From Roseibium sp. MMSF_3544 (GTDB lineage: Bacteria > Pseudomonadota > Alphaproteobacteria > Rhizobiales > Stappiaceae): a stretch of 64,000 nucleotides of DNA. The stretch is from positions 1 to 64,000 of the forward strand of contig NZ_JASHKA010000010.1 of the NCBI RefSeq assembly GCF_030732845.1. The letters run 5' to 3'. The notes under the pieces are model-generated. The model made no database searches, had not been told where the DNA came from, and saw nothing but the letters and a program-made list of their open reading frames with translations. Below, piece after piece: positions 1 through 8,207 of this stretch (position 1 is its first letter; each line of letters opens with the position of its first letter). The translations under genes and the position numbers were made by a program.

Positions 1-575
1 GGTTGGAATTATTGTCGCAAGACGCGCTCTGGAAGTGAGTGGGCCCCGGGTCTCACGGTGTTCGCCCGGGGTGACAAGAGTTAGTCATTGCCATTGCAAA
101 GCTTCAGGTCAGTTTCAACACCGTTCAAATGCCCTCTCCCTTACGGGAAAAGCGTCGCCAAGTGTCGGTGTCACCCCGGCCAAACGCAGCGCCGAGCCGG
201 GGCTAACTCTCAGATCATCTTGCTTCAATTCTGACGATTTGAGGTTGGAATTATTGTCGCAAGACGCGCTCTGGAAGTGAGTGGGCCCCGGGTCTCACGG
301 TGTTCGCCCGGGGTGACAAAAGTAATTCTTTGCCTGCAAAGCTTCAGGTCTGTTTCAACACCGTTCAAATGCGCTCTCCCTTGCGGGAAAAGCGTCGTCA
401 AGTGTCGGTGTCACCCCGGCCAAGCGCAGCGCCGAGCCGGGGCCTACTCTCAGATTATCTTGCTTCAATTCTCCAGAATTAGCGCATGAAGTATTTTCGC
501 AACGCACGTTCTGGAAGTGAGTAGGCCCCGGGTCTCACATTGTTCGCCCGGGGTGACAAAAATACGCTAATCAAC
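1..575. repeat. Tandem array of ~240-bp units made of inverted REP-like palindromes
   Basis: Two nearly identical units (1-242 and 243-482) are followed by a partial third unit ending near 575; the array may extend left of the window. Each unit holds two related palindromes in opposite orientation. Type A has CCCCGGG/CCCGGGG arms at 44-50/65-71, 286-292/307-313 and 526-532/547-553. Type B has CCCCGGC/GCCGGGG arms at 174-180/196-202 and 414-420/436-442. The reverse complement of A lines up with B from GTCACCCCGG through CCGGGGCC, so A and B look like one element in inverted pairs, the layout of BIME-type REP clusters. There is no gene here; apparent short reading frames simply follow the repeat. 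A degenerate single copy lies at 21392-21420. The role is unknown. Confidence 0.85.
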
Positions 576-600
576 GGCGGCAGGACGCTCCGCCGAAACC

Positions 601-1332
601 TCAACTCCACTTCACATCGCAGGTGAGCATGTAGCCCGAGCCGTAGATGGTCCGGATGTGCGCAGGGCCGTCCTTGCGGTTCAGCTTCTTCCGGATCCTT
701 GAAATGCGGACATCGATCGAACGGTCGAGGCTCTCATCGCGGCCGCCATGTTCCAGGAGATAGTCCCGCGTCAGCACCCTTTTCGGAGCGCGTAACAATG
801 CCTCGAGAAGCGTGGCCTCGCCGGTCGACAGAAAGGTCTCCTCTCCTTCCGGCGAGATCAGGCCGTGGGAAGACGGCTGATAGGTCCAGCCCTCGAACCG
901 GGCGGTCTCGATCATGCTTTTGGACGGTGCCTGATCGGTTGCACGGCGCAGGATCGATCTTATGCGCGCGACGACTTCACGCGGGTCGAACGGTTTGACC
1001 ACGTAGTCGTCGGCGCCCAACTCCAACCCCAAGACCCGGTCCGTTGAATGGCCGCGCGCGGACAGGACGATGATCGGGACGGAAGATTTCCGGCGGATTT
1101 CGTTGATCAAGGCCATGCCTTCCATGTCGGGCAGGCCCAGATCGACAATACAGGCGTCCGGGGTTTGATTGGCGAGCGCTGCAAGCACGGATTTGGCCGT
1201 TGAAAACACCTCTCCCTGCATGTCGAACTGGGACATGGCGTCCTGCAGAAGCTGACCGATCTCCGGCTCGTCATCGACGATGAAAACCGTCAGTTTTGCC
1301 GCTTGTGCGGAGCGTGTCTGCAAATCACTCAC
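601..1332 (-). CDS. OmpR/PhoB-family response regulator
   Basis: Two-component DNA-binding regulator of 243 aa. An N-terminal receiver domain (about 14-128) has the acid pair D20/D21, phosphoacceptor D64 in a VDLGLPD context, S91 and K113. A C-terminal winged-helix trans_reg_C domain (about 145-240) ends in the usual RTIYGSGYML-type wing. The start is GTG. It lies 23 bp downstream of a hybrid histidine kinase on the same strand, so the two are probably co-transcribed and form a signalling pair, although the kinase also has its own receiver. Target genes cannot be told from the sequence. Confidence 0.9.
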   Translation of the reverse strand: MSDLQTRSAQAAKLTVFIVDDEPEIGQLLQDAMSQFDMQGEVFSTAKSVLAALANQTPDACIVDLGLPDMEGMALINEIRRKSSVPIIVLSARGHSTDRVLGLELGADDYVVKPFDPREVVARIRSILRRATDQAPSKSMIETARFEGWTYQPSSHGLISPEGEETFLSTGEATLLEALLRAPKRVLTRDYLLEHGGRDESLDRSIDVRISRIRKKLNRKDGPAHIRTIYGSGYMLTCDVKWS

Positions 1333-1355
1333 TCGCGTCTTGTGGGGCCGACCCC

Positions 1356-3308
1356 TCAGGAGAGAATTTTCCGGATCGTGTCAGCCAGTTGATCATCTGC
1401 GAAGGGTTTCGCCAAGACCGGAAACTCGCATTCCCTGTCCTGGCCGGCAAGACCGGACCAATCCGCATAGCCGGACATGAGCGCGATACCAAGATCGCGC
1501 CGTTCACGCCTGATTTCCCTTGCAAGCGCAAGGCCGTTGGTTTGCCCCGGCATGATGATGTCACTGAGGACAGCCTTGAGTTCGGGCAAGTCAAGCGCCA
1601 GGCTTCGCGCGTCTTCCGCGCTTTCCGCGCGCAAGACAGCATAGCCGAGGTTTTGCAACTGGTCGGTCACCGCATTCGCAACATCCGGATCATCTTCCAC
1701 CAGCAGCAATAGTTCCCCTTGACCGCGCTTTACATCTTCGTCGCACTGCCCGGACGTATCCTCAAAACCCGACAAGGCAATCTTGTGATAGGGGAGATAG
1801 AGCGTCAGGCTGGTTCCCTTGCCGTTTGCGCTGTCGACAGTGATCGCGCCGCCGGACTGATGAATGAAACCATAGACCATGGACAGGCCGAGGCCGCTGC
1901 CAGTACCGAATGTTTTCGTGGTGAAGAACGGTTCGAATATCTTCAGCCGGGTCTCTTCGTCCATGCCGGTGCCCGTGTCGGCGACCGAGATGCGGGCATA
2001 ATGTCCCGGCGGTACGCCGAGTTCGTCGGCTTCGCGTTGCTCAAGACTTGTTTCGCTCAGGGAAATCCGTAAAGTGCCGCCTTCCGGCATGGCATCGCGT
2101 GCATTGAAAGCCAGATTGATCAGCGCCGTTTCCATCTGGGTCGGGTCGATCCGCGCACCGATGCTGCGATCGGCAACATCCGTTTCTAGAACGATCGAAG
2201 ACGGCAGTGATCCTTCCAGAAGGCCACCGGCATTGGCAACAAGCTTTGCCAGCGAAACTGTTTGAGGGTCGATCGCTTTGCCCCGGCTGAACGCCAGAAG
2301 GCGCTGGATCAGATCCGTCCCGCGCTTTGTTGCGTCCAGCATGGGCGTCAGTTTCCGGTCCAGTTCGCCTTTGTCGAGCGGGCTCTCCATGCGGCTGACG
2401 CTCAAAAGGTTGCCCATGAGGATTGCGAGCAGATTGTTGAAGTCGTGGGCAAGGCCGCCGGTCAGTTTGCCGACTGCGTCCATGCGCTGGGATTGCACGA
2501 GCGTTGCCTCGGCCTGCTTCTGATCGGTCGCGTCCAACGACAGCACGAAGATACCGAGCGTGCGGCCATCGGCGGTCATGTCGGGGATCAGCGTGGAACG
2601 CATATAGGCGCGCGTCCCGTCCGGCCGGTCACGCTGGTATTCATAGCTGACCGCGTTGCCCTTGAAGGCGTGATTGATGTGCGGTTCCAGCTCGGCAAAG
2701 AGGTCGGCACCGACGACATCCGCGGCAGAACGGCCGGCAATGGACGCGACGGACTGTCCGAACCAGTCCGCATAGCGCCTGTTGGCAAAGCGGAACACCG
2801 GACCAGGCGACAGATAGGCGATCAGGGCCGGGATGTTGTCGGTGACAAGACGCAGCCAGTCTTCACTCTGCTGCAGGGCGCGCGTGCGCTCTTCGACGGT
2901 GCGCTCAAGCTTTTCCTGCCGGCGCCGTTCTTCCGTGACATCGGAATAAATGGTGACAAAACCGCCCTGGGGCAGCGGTGTGCCGGAAACGGCGATGATC
3001 TGCCCGTTGGGGCGGACCCGCTCGAAAAAGTGCGGCTCGAACAGCTTGGCCCGTTCAATCCGGCGGGCGATCTTGCCTTCGATGTCGCCAGGGCCGTATT
3101 CGCCGCGTTCCGCATTCACCCGGATGAACGCTTCCAGATGAGACCCGCGCCGGATGATGTCCTCGGGCATGTCGAGCATGTCGGACAGGCCCCGGTTCCA
3201 CGCGACCAGTTTGAGGTCGCTGTCGAACACGGTGAAGCCCTGATTGATGTGGTCGAGCGCGGCCTGCATCAGATCAAGCTGCGCTTTCAGGTGTTTGGTC
3301 TCCTCCAT
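1356..3308 (-). CDS. PAS-domain hybrid sensor histidine kinase
   Basis: Sensor kinase of 650 aa, probably cytoplasmic because no membrane segment is visible. Order: a PAS_7-like domain (about 12-130), a short coiled coil, a second PAS (about 150-265), a HisKA dimerisation helix with phospho-acceptor H288 in GGLAHDFNN, a HATPase_c domain with N-box ([10 protein letters not shown]), G1 (DTGTGM) and G2 (GSGLGL) motifs, and a C-terminal receiver with phosphoacceptor D583 in LSDIIMPG. I prefer the ATG at 3308; an in-frame GTG at 3332 would add eight residues and neither has a clear ribosome site. It is followed by the response regulator at 601-1332. No Hpt domain is visible nearby, so phosphate may move straight from H288 to the separate regulator while the attached receiver acts as a brake or sink. 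The ligand is unknown. Confidence 0.88.
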   Translation of the reverse strand: MEETKHLKAQLDLMQAALDHINQGFTVFDSDLKLVAWNRGLSDMLDMPEDIIRRGSHLEAFIRVNAERGEYGPGDIEGKIARRIERAKLFEPHFFERVRPNGQIIAVSGTPLPQGGFVTIYSDVTEERRRQEKLERTVEERTRALQQSEDWLRLVTDNIPALIAYLSPGPVFRFANRRYADWFGQSVASIAGRSAADVVGADLFAELEPHINHAFKGNAVSYEYQRDRPDGTRAYMRSTLIPDMTADGRTLGIFVLSLDATDQKQAEATLVQSQRMDAVGKLTGGLAHDFNNLLAILMGNLLSVSRMESPLDKGELDRKLTPMLDATKRGTDLIQRLLAFSRGKAIDPQTVSLAKLVANAGGLLEGSLPSSIVLETDVADRSIGARIDPTQMETALINLAFNARDAMPEGGTLRISLSETSLEQREADELGVPPGHYARISVADTGTGMDEETRLKIFEPFFTTKTFGTGSGLGLSMVYGFIHQSGGAITVDSANGKGTSLTLYLPYHKIALSGFEDTSGQCDEDVKRGQGELLLLVEDDPDVANAVTDQLQNLGYAVLRAESAEDARSLALDLPELKAVLSDIIMPGQTNGLALAREIRRERRDLGIALMSGYADWSGLAGQDRECEFPVLAKPFADDQLADTIRKILS

Positions 3309-3387
3309 GGAGGGGAGATTAGACCAAAACACCTAGAGACTGAACCAGGGACACATAGTTCAAAAAGGGAGGGGGATGGCGGCGGCG

Positions 3388-4110
3388 CTAGTGGTCGACG
3401 AACTCACGCAAACTAACGAGCTCATCTCCGTCTCGATCGAGATAAGCGACGATCTCCGGTGCTTTGGCGGCACCTTGCATATCTATGGCTGCGCGACATT
3501 CAGCACTGATGTTGACCTCGTCCTTACGGTAGGCCTCCGCCAATTCGGAGACCGTTACGTATCCGTTGGAATCAACGTCCGCCCCGACAAAGTCTGCAGC
3601 CCGTTTGCGTTCCACCGCGGCAATGACCTCCTGAAGCGTTAGCCGGCCGTCCGCATTCCCATCTGCAAACTCGATCTCGCCGTCCGCAAGAATTTCCGGT
3701 GAAAATGTCCACTTACGGGCCAGCTCCGTCCCGTCGCAAACGTCCGGCAAATCCACTTGCGCCGCGCGCTTTGTCATGACGGCTATCATTTCCTGCCGGT
3801 CAACGAAGCCGTCGCCGTTTGCGTCTTTTGCCTGGAAATTGCCTTTAAAATCCACTCGTGCCTCAGCATCCACAAGGGACATGGCCGCAGCAAGTGCTGC
3901 AATGGCGGCAACCGGGGCAATCATAAGCGTGACTTTCTTCCACATAGAGACCTCTTTTGGTTTCGAACGCTGCATCGCGTAGTCGGCAATCATCCGGCGC
4001 AATGCTGCGCTCATGCTTTCGCCACGCTCAGCTGAACGGCTCGCGAAGGCTGTCTTTTCCCTGTGGCTCAAGCGAACTTCCAGGGTCTCGGACTTCTTTT
4101 CTTTGTGCAT
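3388..4110 (-). CDS. Membrane-anchored EF-hand protein with N-terminal ribbon-helix-helix-like segment
   Basis: Protein of 240 aa from the ATG at 4110; a longer frame opens at 4170. Residues about 6-44 (KSETLEVRLS, then a helix ending ALRRMIADY) resemble a ribbon-helix-helix or mobilisation-type fold. One hydrophobic segment lies at about 56-79. Four EF-hand loops follow: 96-107 (DANGDGFVDRQE), 150-161 (DGNADGRLTLQE), 178-189 (DVDSNGYVTVSE) and 225-236 (DRDGDELVSLRE). All carry acidic residues at the key Ca2+ positions. The likely topology is a cytoplasmic N-terminus with a periplasmic calcium-binding part, but cleavage near A82 (DAEA) cannot be excluded. It stands alone between divergent or unrelated genes. 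Calcium binding is well supported; the role of the N-terminal part is inference. Confidence 0.75.
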   Translation of the reverse strand: MHKEKKSETLEVRLSHREKTAFASRSAERGESMSAALRRMIADYAMQRSKPKEVSMWKKVTLMIAPVAAIAALAAAMSLVDAEARVDFKGNFQAKDANGDGFVDRQEMIAVMTKRAAQVDLPDVCDGTELARKWTFSPEILADGEIEFADGNADGRLTLQEVIAAVERKRAADFVGADVDSNGYVTVSELAEAYRKDEVNISAECRAAIDMQGAAKAPEIVAYLDRDGDELVSLREFVDH

Positions 4111-4264
4111 GTTGTCGAACTGATTGGTGATGCAATGCCCGGCCAGTTGGCCTCGAGTGGCACGAAACAACTATCATTTTTAGATCCGGACGCGAGGAAA
4201 TTCGTGTCCGGACATTGATTTCATTCGATAATTCCGATGAGGAAAAGGGTCGAAACTGCGCGAC

Positions 4265-5293
4265 TCAACCTTTTTTCAAATGCTCTTCGACAATGACGGC
4301 GCAGTTCCAGCCGAGCGCGTTGCCCCAGAAGCCGATCTGTTCTTCGCAATAATCGAGAATGAAGGCCTTTCGGAAGGTCTTGAAAAAGCGGTCGCCGAGA
4401 CCCCAGTAAAAATCGAGTTCGTTGAATTCCACGTCCTTGACCTTGTAGTCCTCAATGTTGAACTTCCCTTTGTCGCAGAATGAGCCATCCGCGATCTTCT
4501 GATCGAAATGACGCATACAGTCGGTCTGCAGCTCCGGCGTTTCTTCACGCAGGCATGACTGGTAATAGGCCTGAAGATTGCGCCGGTGACGCAGCCGGCA
4601 CTCCGTGTAGTCGTGTTCCCGGTAATTGTAGATCCGCCTGTGCATCGAAGCGAAGACGCTGTGCACGGAATGGTTTGAGGATTTTGTCAGGAAAAAAGTC
4701 GGGCAGAAGCGGCCTTCCTTCAGGAACTTTTCGCGGGCCTTTTCGGCCTTGCCGGGCTTTGCCGTCAGATAGGGGTTGAAGCCTTCAAGGCCGAGAAAAA
4801 GATCGAAATGCGGGCCGATCGCCTGTGCACGTTCATCCGTTGCTTCTCGCGGATAGCGCGCCTCACACTTGGTCGTGTCCAGAATTTTCCGCGCCATTGC
4901 GTCATGGTGGTTGTTCCAGTCCGACAAGGCGGCGCTGTAGAGCGAATAATTCTCGGTAAAGGCGGAGACGCTGTCATCGGCGATATACTTGATGATTTTC
5001 TGTGTCTGCCGCCGTCTTTCGCGAAGTCTCGTGTCGTAGACGGCGCGCGCTGCGAAAAAGGCTTCGTCGCCCGCCTGGGGACTGGCGATGAACGCTGCGT
5101 GCTCGGCATTGTAATTCTGGATGTTCTTCTTCACGATCAGATCGCCGAAGACTGCTCCGATCAGGATCGTGATCACGGATGTGATGATCAGGTTCTTGTA
5201 GGGAATGCCGGACGCCTTTGGGGACTTGCTTGGCTGCTTTTTTCTGCGCCCCGACCGGGAGATCCTGTTGCGCATGGTCCTTGCGCCGGTCAT
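4265..5293 (-). CDS. Unknown single-pass membrane-anchored protein with eight cysteines
   Basis: Hypothetical protein of 342 aa; I do not recognise the family. The ATG at 5293 is preceded by AGGAG at a good distance; a TTG at 5311 is the only upstream alternative. A basic N-terminus (RSGRRKKQPSK) leads into one hydrophobic helix (about 30-56, LIITSVITILIGAVFGDLIV), the pattern of a type II membrane anchor. The remaining ~285 residues would then be periplasmic. They contain eight cysteines, all in the C-terminal two thirds (TKCEAR, RFCPT, TECRL, QSCLR, TDCMR, SFCDK, DYCEE, WNCAV), an even number compatible with four disulfides. The domain is rich in aromatic and charged residues. It stands alone. 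Confidence 0.7.
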   Translation of the reverse strand: MTGARTMRNRISRSGRRKKQPSKSPKASGIPYKNLIITSVITILIGAVFGDLIVKKNIQNYNAEHAAFIASPQAGDEAFFAARAVYDTRLRERRRQTQKIIKYIADDSVSAFTENYSLYSAALSDWNNHHDAMARKILDTTKCEARYPREATDERAQAIGPHFDLFLGLEGFNPYLTAKPGKAEKAREKFLKEGRFCPTFFLTKSSNHSVHSVFASMHRRIYNYREHDYTECRLRHRRNLQAYYQSCLREETPELQTDCMRHFDQKIADGSFCDKGKFNIEDYKVKDVEFNELDFYWGLGDRFFKTFRKAFILDYCEEQIGFWGNALGWNCAVIVEEHLKKG

Positions 5294-5464
5294 CTGGCGA
5301 ACTCCTGGCAATCCATGATTTATGTGAGGGTAGAGACCCTTCGGACTATTACCATCGCGTTGAAACCTGCGGACTAGGTGCTAGAAGTTGCAGGCGGGTT
5401 GAAACTGAGGTGAAGGCGAGCGAAGTCCGGAAATGAGCTAAAGTTGGTACCAGGGAGACTTGGC

Positions 5465-5842
5465 ATGCAGTATGAAGCGGCATCACCGGAAGAGTATCTG
5501 GCGCAACTTGAAACAGACTGGCGCCGCGACAGCCTCATGCAGATCCGGGAGATCATTCTGTCCGCTGCGCCGGATATGGAAGAGTGCATCCATTACAAGA
5601 TGCTCGGGTATACGCTCGACGGCTCCTATGTCTTTCATCTCAATGCGCAGCGAAATTACGTCAGCCTCTACGTCGGCGATGCATCACGGATCGATCCGAA
5701 GAGCGAGCTTCTGAAGGGACTGAGCGTCGGCAAGGGATGCATTCGTTTTTCCAAGACCAAGTCCGTTGCCGAAAGCAGGATCGGCGACTTCATCGGGCGC
5801 GCCGTTGAGCTGGCACGGCAAGGTGTCGACATCGACTGCTAG
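5465..5842 (+). CDS. DUF1801 family protein
   Basis: Small cytoplasmic protein of 125 aa that reads as the DUF1801 (YdhG/Fra-like) fold: SPEEYLAQL near the start, then ECIHYKMLGYTLDG, a central VFHLNAQRNYVSLYVGD strand pair and GCIRFSK near the C-terminus. I chose the ATG at 5465, which has an AGGGAG ribosome site, over a TTG at 5444. Some DUF1801 members have been linked to iron handling or stress, but the biochemical role is not settled, so none is assigned. It is monocistronic as far as can be seen. Confidence 0.8.
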   Translation: MQYEAASPEEYLAQLETDWRRDSLMQIREIILSAAPDMEECIHYKMLGYTLDGSYVFHLNAQRNYVSLYVGDASRIDPKSELLKGLSVGKGCIRFSKTKSVAESRIGDFIGRAVELARQGVDIDC

Positions 5843-6040
5843 GACCAACCACAAAAATTGCGGGAAATGTTGAACGGCTTTATTGCTTCAGCAAGACCGG
5901 TCCGACGTTCGCGAACGGTTTCAGGTCGCTGTCAGACAGGCGTGGCTTCGTTGGTTCAACTACTCTCCCGGCCAGGATATGGGTGGCACGACCGTGCCCT
6001 GACCCTCCGCAGGACCCCAGAAGACAGCGAGGAACGCGTC

Positions 6041-6424
6041 ATGATCATCTGCATTTTTGGCGTGACATACCGCGAAGACTATGACCGGGAGCTGCACAAG
6101 CAACTCAATGCGGACATGGTGGAGGCCGTCTGTTCGATGCCGGGTTTCATCTCGCTCAAATTCTACACGGCAGATGACGGCGAGCAGATCGGCATCATTC
6201 GCTTCAAAACGCGCAAAGACCTTAAGACCTGGCGCAACGACATTGCGCATCGCGGAGCCTGGGGACACGCGCCGAAGCTCTACCACGAGTTCTGGGTCCA
6301 GAACTGCGAAACATTTGACGACTATGCGTGGGTCGACGGTGAGCACCTCGACCGCGATCAATCCGACCGATTCCAGATGAGCCGGGAGGAGGTTCTCGCA
6401 GCGATGGAAACGGACCGTTCCTGA
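6041..6424 (+). CDS. Small ABM-like (dimeric alpha/beta barrel) protein
   Basis: Protein of 127 aa from the ATG at 6041, preceded by GAGGAA. A longer open frame to 5858 lacks a ribosome site. The N-terminal ~95 residues have the strand-helix pattern of antibiotic-biosynthesis-monooxygenase/EthD-type ferredoxin-like domains (IICIFGVTY, then MVEAVCSMPGFISLKFYTADDGEQIGIIRF, then KDLKTWRND). A WVDGEHLDRDQSD tail follows. Such domains often dimerise and bind small hydrophobic molecules or heme; no substrate can be inferred. It stands alone between a DUF1801 gene and the amino-acid ABC operon. Confidence 0.6.
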   Translation: MIICIFGVTYREDYDRELHKQLNADMVEAVCSMPGFISLKFYTADDGEQIGIIRFKTRKDLKTWRNDIAHRGAWGHAPKLYHEFWVQNCETFDDYAWVDGEHLDRDQSDRFQMSREEVLAAMETDRS

Positions 6425-6591
6425 AACTGGTCGCACCAACATTGAAAATGGCGCTGTCTTTCCTGGCGGTGCAACGACTCTGACTGACTGACGGCTCATT
6501 CTGGCAAGCCGGTCTGGCAATGGTTGATGGGGCGATCGTTGATGGGATGGCTGCCGACAGTCAGACAGGATGGAAAAGTGCACGATGGTAA

Positions 6592-6626
6592 ATTGTTGAC
6601 AATCGACAATAAGAGCGTTTTGATAA
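6592..6626 (+). promoter_or_regulatory. Candidate promoter overlapped by a GntR/FCD-type operator
   Basis: ATTGTTGACAAT at 6592-6603 is a perfect 5+2+5 inverted repeat, extended by another ACAAT half-site at 6606-6610. FCD-type GntR regulators commonly bind short ATTGT-N2-ACAAT-like palindromes. The site contains TTGACA (6596-6601), which fits a -35 box, with TTGATA/TGATAA at 6620-6626 as a possible -10. The first gene of the amino-acid ABC operon starts at 6682 and a GntR/FCD gene lies at its far end, so repression by that regulator is a natural model. A weaker half-match (ATTGTGCAAAC) lies just upstream of the gntR gene near 10617. Confidence 0.5.
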
Positions 6627-6681
6627 AGATGACATGAGCGCTGCCAACACCGCGCCGCCAGAAGAGAAGGGGAACCAAGAG

Positions 6682-7518
6682 ATGAAATTCAGCCGTCGTA
6701 CCGTTTTGTCTTTAACCGGGGCCACAGTGGCTTCTTCGCTAATCGCAGGTGGAATCCCGGCCCTAGCGGCAGGTTCGCTGGAAGATATCAAGGAACGGGG
6801 AAAGTTGCGGGTAGGTGTCACCCAGGCGCCACCCTGGTATTCCAAGGACCCGGCGACCGGGGAATGGGCGTCCGGTGTCGGCGTATCCGCAGGCAAGGCC
6901 ATGGCGGAGGCGCTTGGCGTCGAGTTCGAACCCGTTGAAGTCACCTGGGGAACTGCGGTCGCGGCGCTCCAAAGCAACAAGATCGACGTGATGTTCGTGC
7001 TGGACGCAACGGATGAGCGGAAGAAGGCTGCGAGCTTTCCCGATAATCCGCTGCTCTATTACTCGCTCGCCGTGCTTGCCAAGGACGACCTTCCCGTGAC
7101 GTCCTGGGAAGACCTCAACAAGCCCGAGATCAAAATTGCCGTGCCCCAGGCGACCAGCATGGACAAATTCCTGACCGAAAATGTCGGTTCGGCCGACATT
7201 CAGCGCTTTCCGGGCAACACGGAAGCGATCGCGGCATTCCAGTCAGGGCGCGTTGATGCCGTCTGCCTGTTCCATCCGCCGTTGATTGCCGCCCGCCAGA
7301 AACTTGGCCGCGGGCAGATCGTGGTGCCGACACCGGTCAAGTCGAACCCGACCAGTGCAGCTGTGCGCAAGGACGACACGGAATTCGTCGCCTTTGTCAA
7401 CGAGCAACTCACGGACTACTACCAGTCCGGCAAGATTCAGACATGGTACGAGGAGTTCCTGACAGGGTTCGGCCTTGATCCGAAATCTGCTCCGCCGATC
7501 ATCAAAGAACTTCTCTAA
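6682..7518 (+). CDS. Polar amino-acid ABC transporter, substrate-binding protein
   Basis: Periplasmic binding protein of 278 aa, SBP_bac_3 family. I chose the ATG at 6682; the upstream ATG at 6634 would only lengthen the leader. The N-terminus (KFSRRTVLS followed by a hydrophobic stretch and ALAA) is a Tat-like signal peptide. The mature part opens with the family hallmark GKLRVGV and contains VTWGTAVAALQSNKIDVMF and AVCLFHPP. It is the first gene of an operon with two permeases and an ATPase immediately downstream. The substrate is probably an amino acid or a related amine acid; the aminotransferase-like gene at the end of the operon is the only further hint. Confidence 0.88.
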   Translation: MKFSRRTVLSLTGATVASSLIAGGIPALAAGSLEDIKERGKLRVGVTQAPPWYSKDPATGEWASGVGVSAGKAMAEALGVEFEPVEVTWGTAVAALQSNKIDVMFVLDATDERKKAASFPDNPLLYYSLAVLAKDDLPVTSWEDLNKPEIKIAVPQATSMDKFLTENVGSADIQRFPGNTEAIAAFQSGRVDAVCLFHPPLIAARQKLGRGQIVVPTPVKSNPTSAAVRKDDTEFVAFVNEQLTDYYQSGKIQTWYEEFLTGFGLDPKSAPPIIKELL

Positions 7519-7532
7519 GGTTCGGATCGGAC

Positions 7533-8207
7533 ATGTACGAGTGGGACTTCTCACCGGTTCTTGCGGAAGGCGGCTTTTTGCTGGTCGGCTTTCGCAACAC
7601 CCTCATTCTCACCGGCACAGCCCTGTCCGGAGGCCTGGTGGTGGGGCTGCTGCTGGCATTCGCCAGGCTGTCGGAAAAGCGCTGGCTGAATGTTCCGGCC
7701 GGCGTCGTGATCGAGGTCTTTCGAACGACGCCGCCACTCGTGCAGTTGTTCTGGTTCTATTTCGGCCTGCCGATTGTTCTCAATGTCGAAATGACGCCGT
7801 TTCTTGCCGCGTCGCTGACCTTCATGATCCAGAGCGGTGCGTTCTTTGCCGAAATCTTCCGCGCCGGCATTGTCTCCATCGAACGGGGGCAATGGGAAGC
7901 CGCGCACGCCATCGGCATGACCTACAATCAATGCATGCGCCGCATAGTGCTGCCGCAGGCGGTCAAGCGCATGTTTCCGTCAATGATGGAACGATCGATC
8001 GAACTCATGAAGACAACGACGCTCGTTGCGACGGTCTCCTATGCCGACCTGTTGTTCCAGGCCAATGAACTTGCCCAGAAAACCTTCCGGCCGCTGGAAG
8101 TCTTCACCGTGGTCGCGCTGATCTACTTCGTGTCGATTTCCTTCATCAGTTTCATCGCCTCGCGCATGGAGCGCCGCTTCGCCAAAAGCGGTGAGTTCAC
8201 GCCATGA
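7533..8207 (+). CDS. Polar amino-acid ABC transporter, permease 1
   Basis: Inner-membrane permease of 224 aa, HisM/GlnP type, with about five hydrophobic segments. The EAA loop that contacts the ATPase is visible (EAAHAIGM then ILPQAV-like RIVLPQAVKR), as is the FFRTTPPLVQL-type N-terminal signature (VFRTTPPLVQLFW). It starts 14 bp after the binding-protein gene and overlaps the second permease by 4 bp (ATGA), which supports translational coupling and a heterodimeric membrane domain. Confidence 0.9.
   Translation: MYEWDFSPVLAEGGFLLVGFRNTLILTGTALSGGLVVGLLLAFARLSEKRWLNVPAGVVIEVFRTTPPLVQLFWFYFGLPIVLNVEMTPFLAASLTFMIQSGAFFAEIFRAGIVSIERGQWEAAHAIGMTYNQCMRRIVLPQAVKRMFPSMMERSIELMKTTTLVATVSYADLLFQANELAQKTFRPLEVFTVVALIYFVSISFISFIASRMERRFAKSGEFTP

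Noticed and set aside
35-489. Three open frames inside the repeat array with near-identical starts (MSGPRVSRCSPGVT)
   Set aside because: They simply follow the repeated palindromes, have no ribosome sites, and their sequence changes in step with the repeat units.
1-575. CRISPR array
   Set aside because: The repeat unit is ~240 bp with nearly constant internal sequence, not 25-40 bp repeats with unique spacers, and there are no cas genes.
2262-3416. 384-codon open frame antisense to the hybrid kinase
   Set aside because: It lies fully opposite a gene with clear domains; the length reflects high G+C and codon bias.
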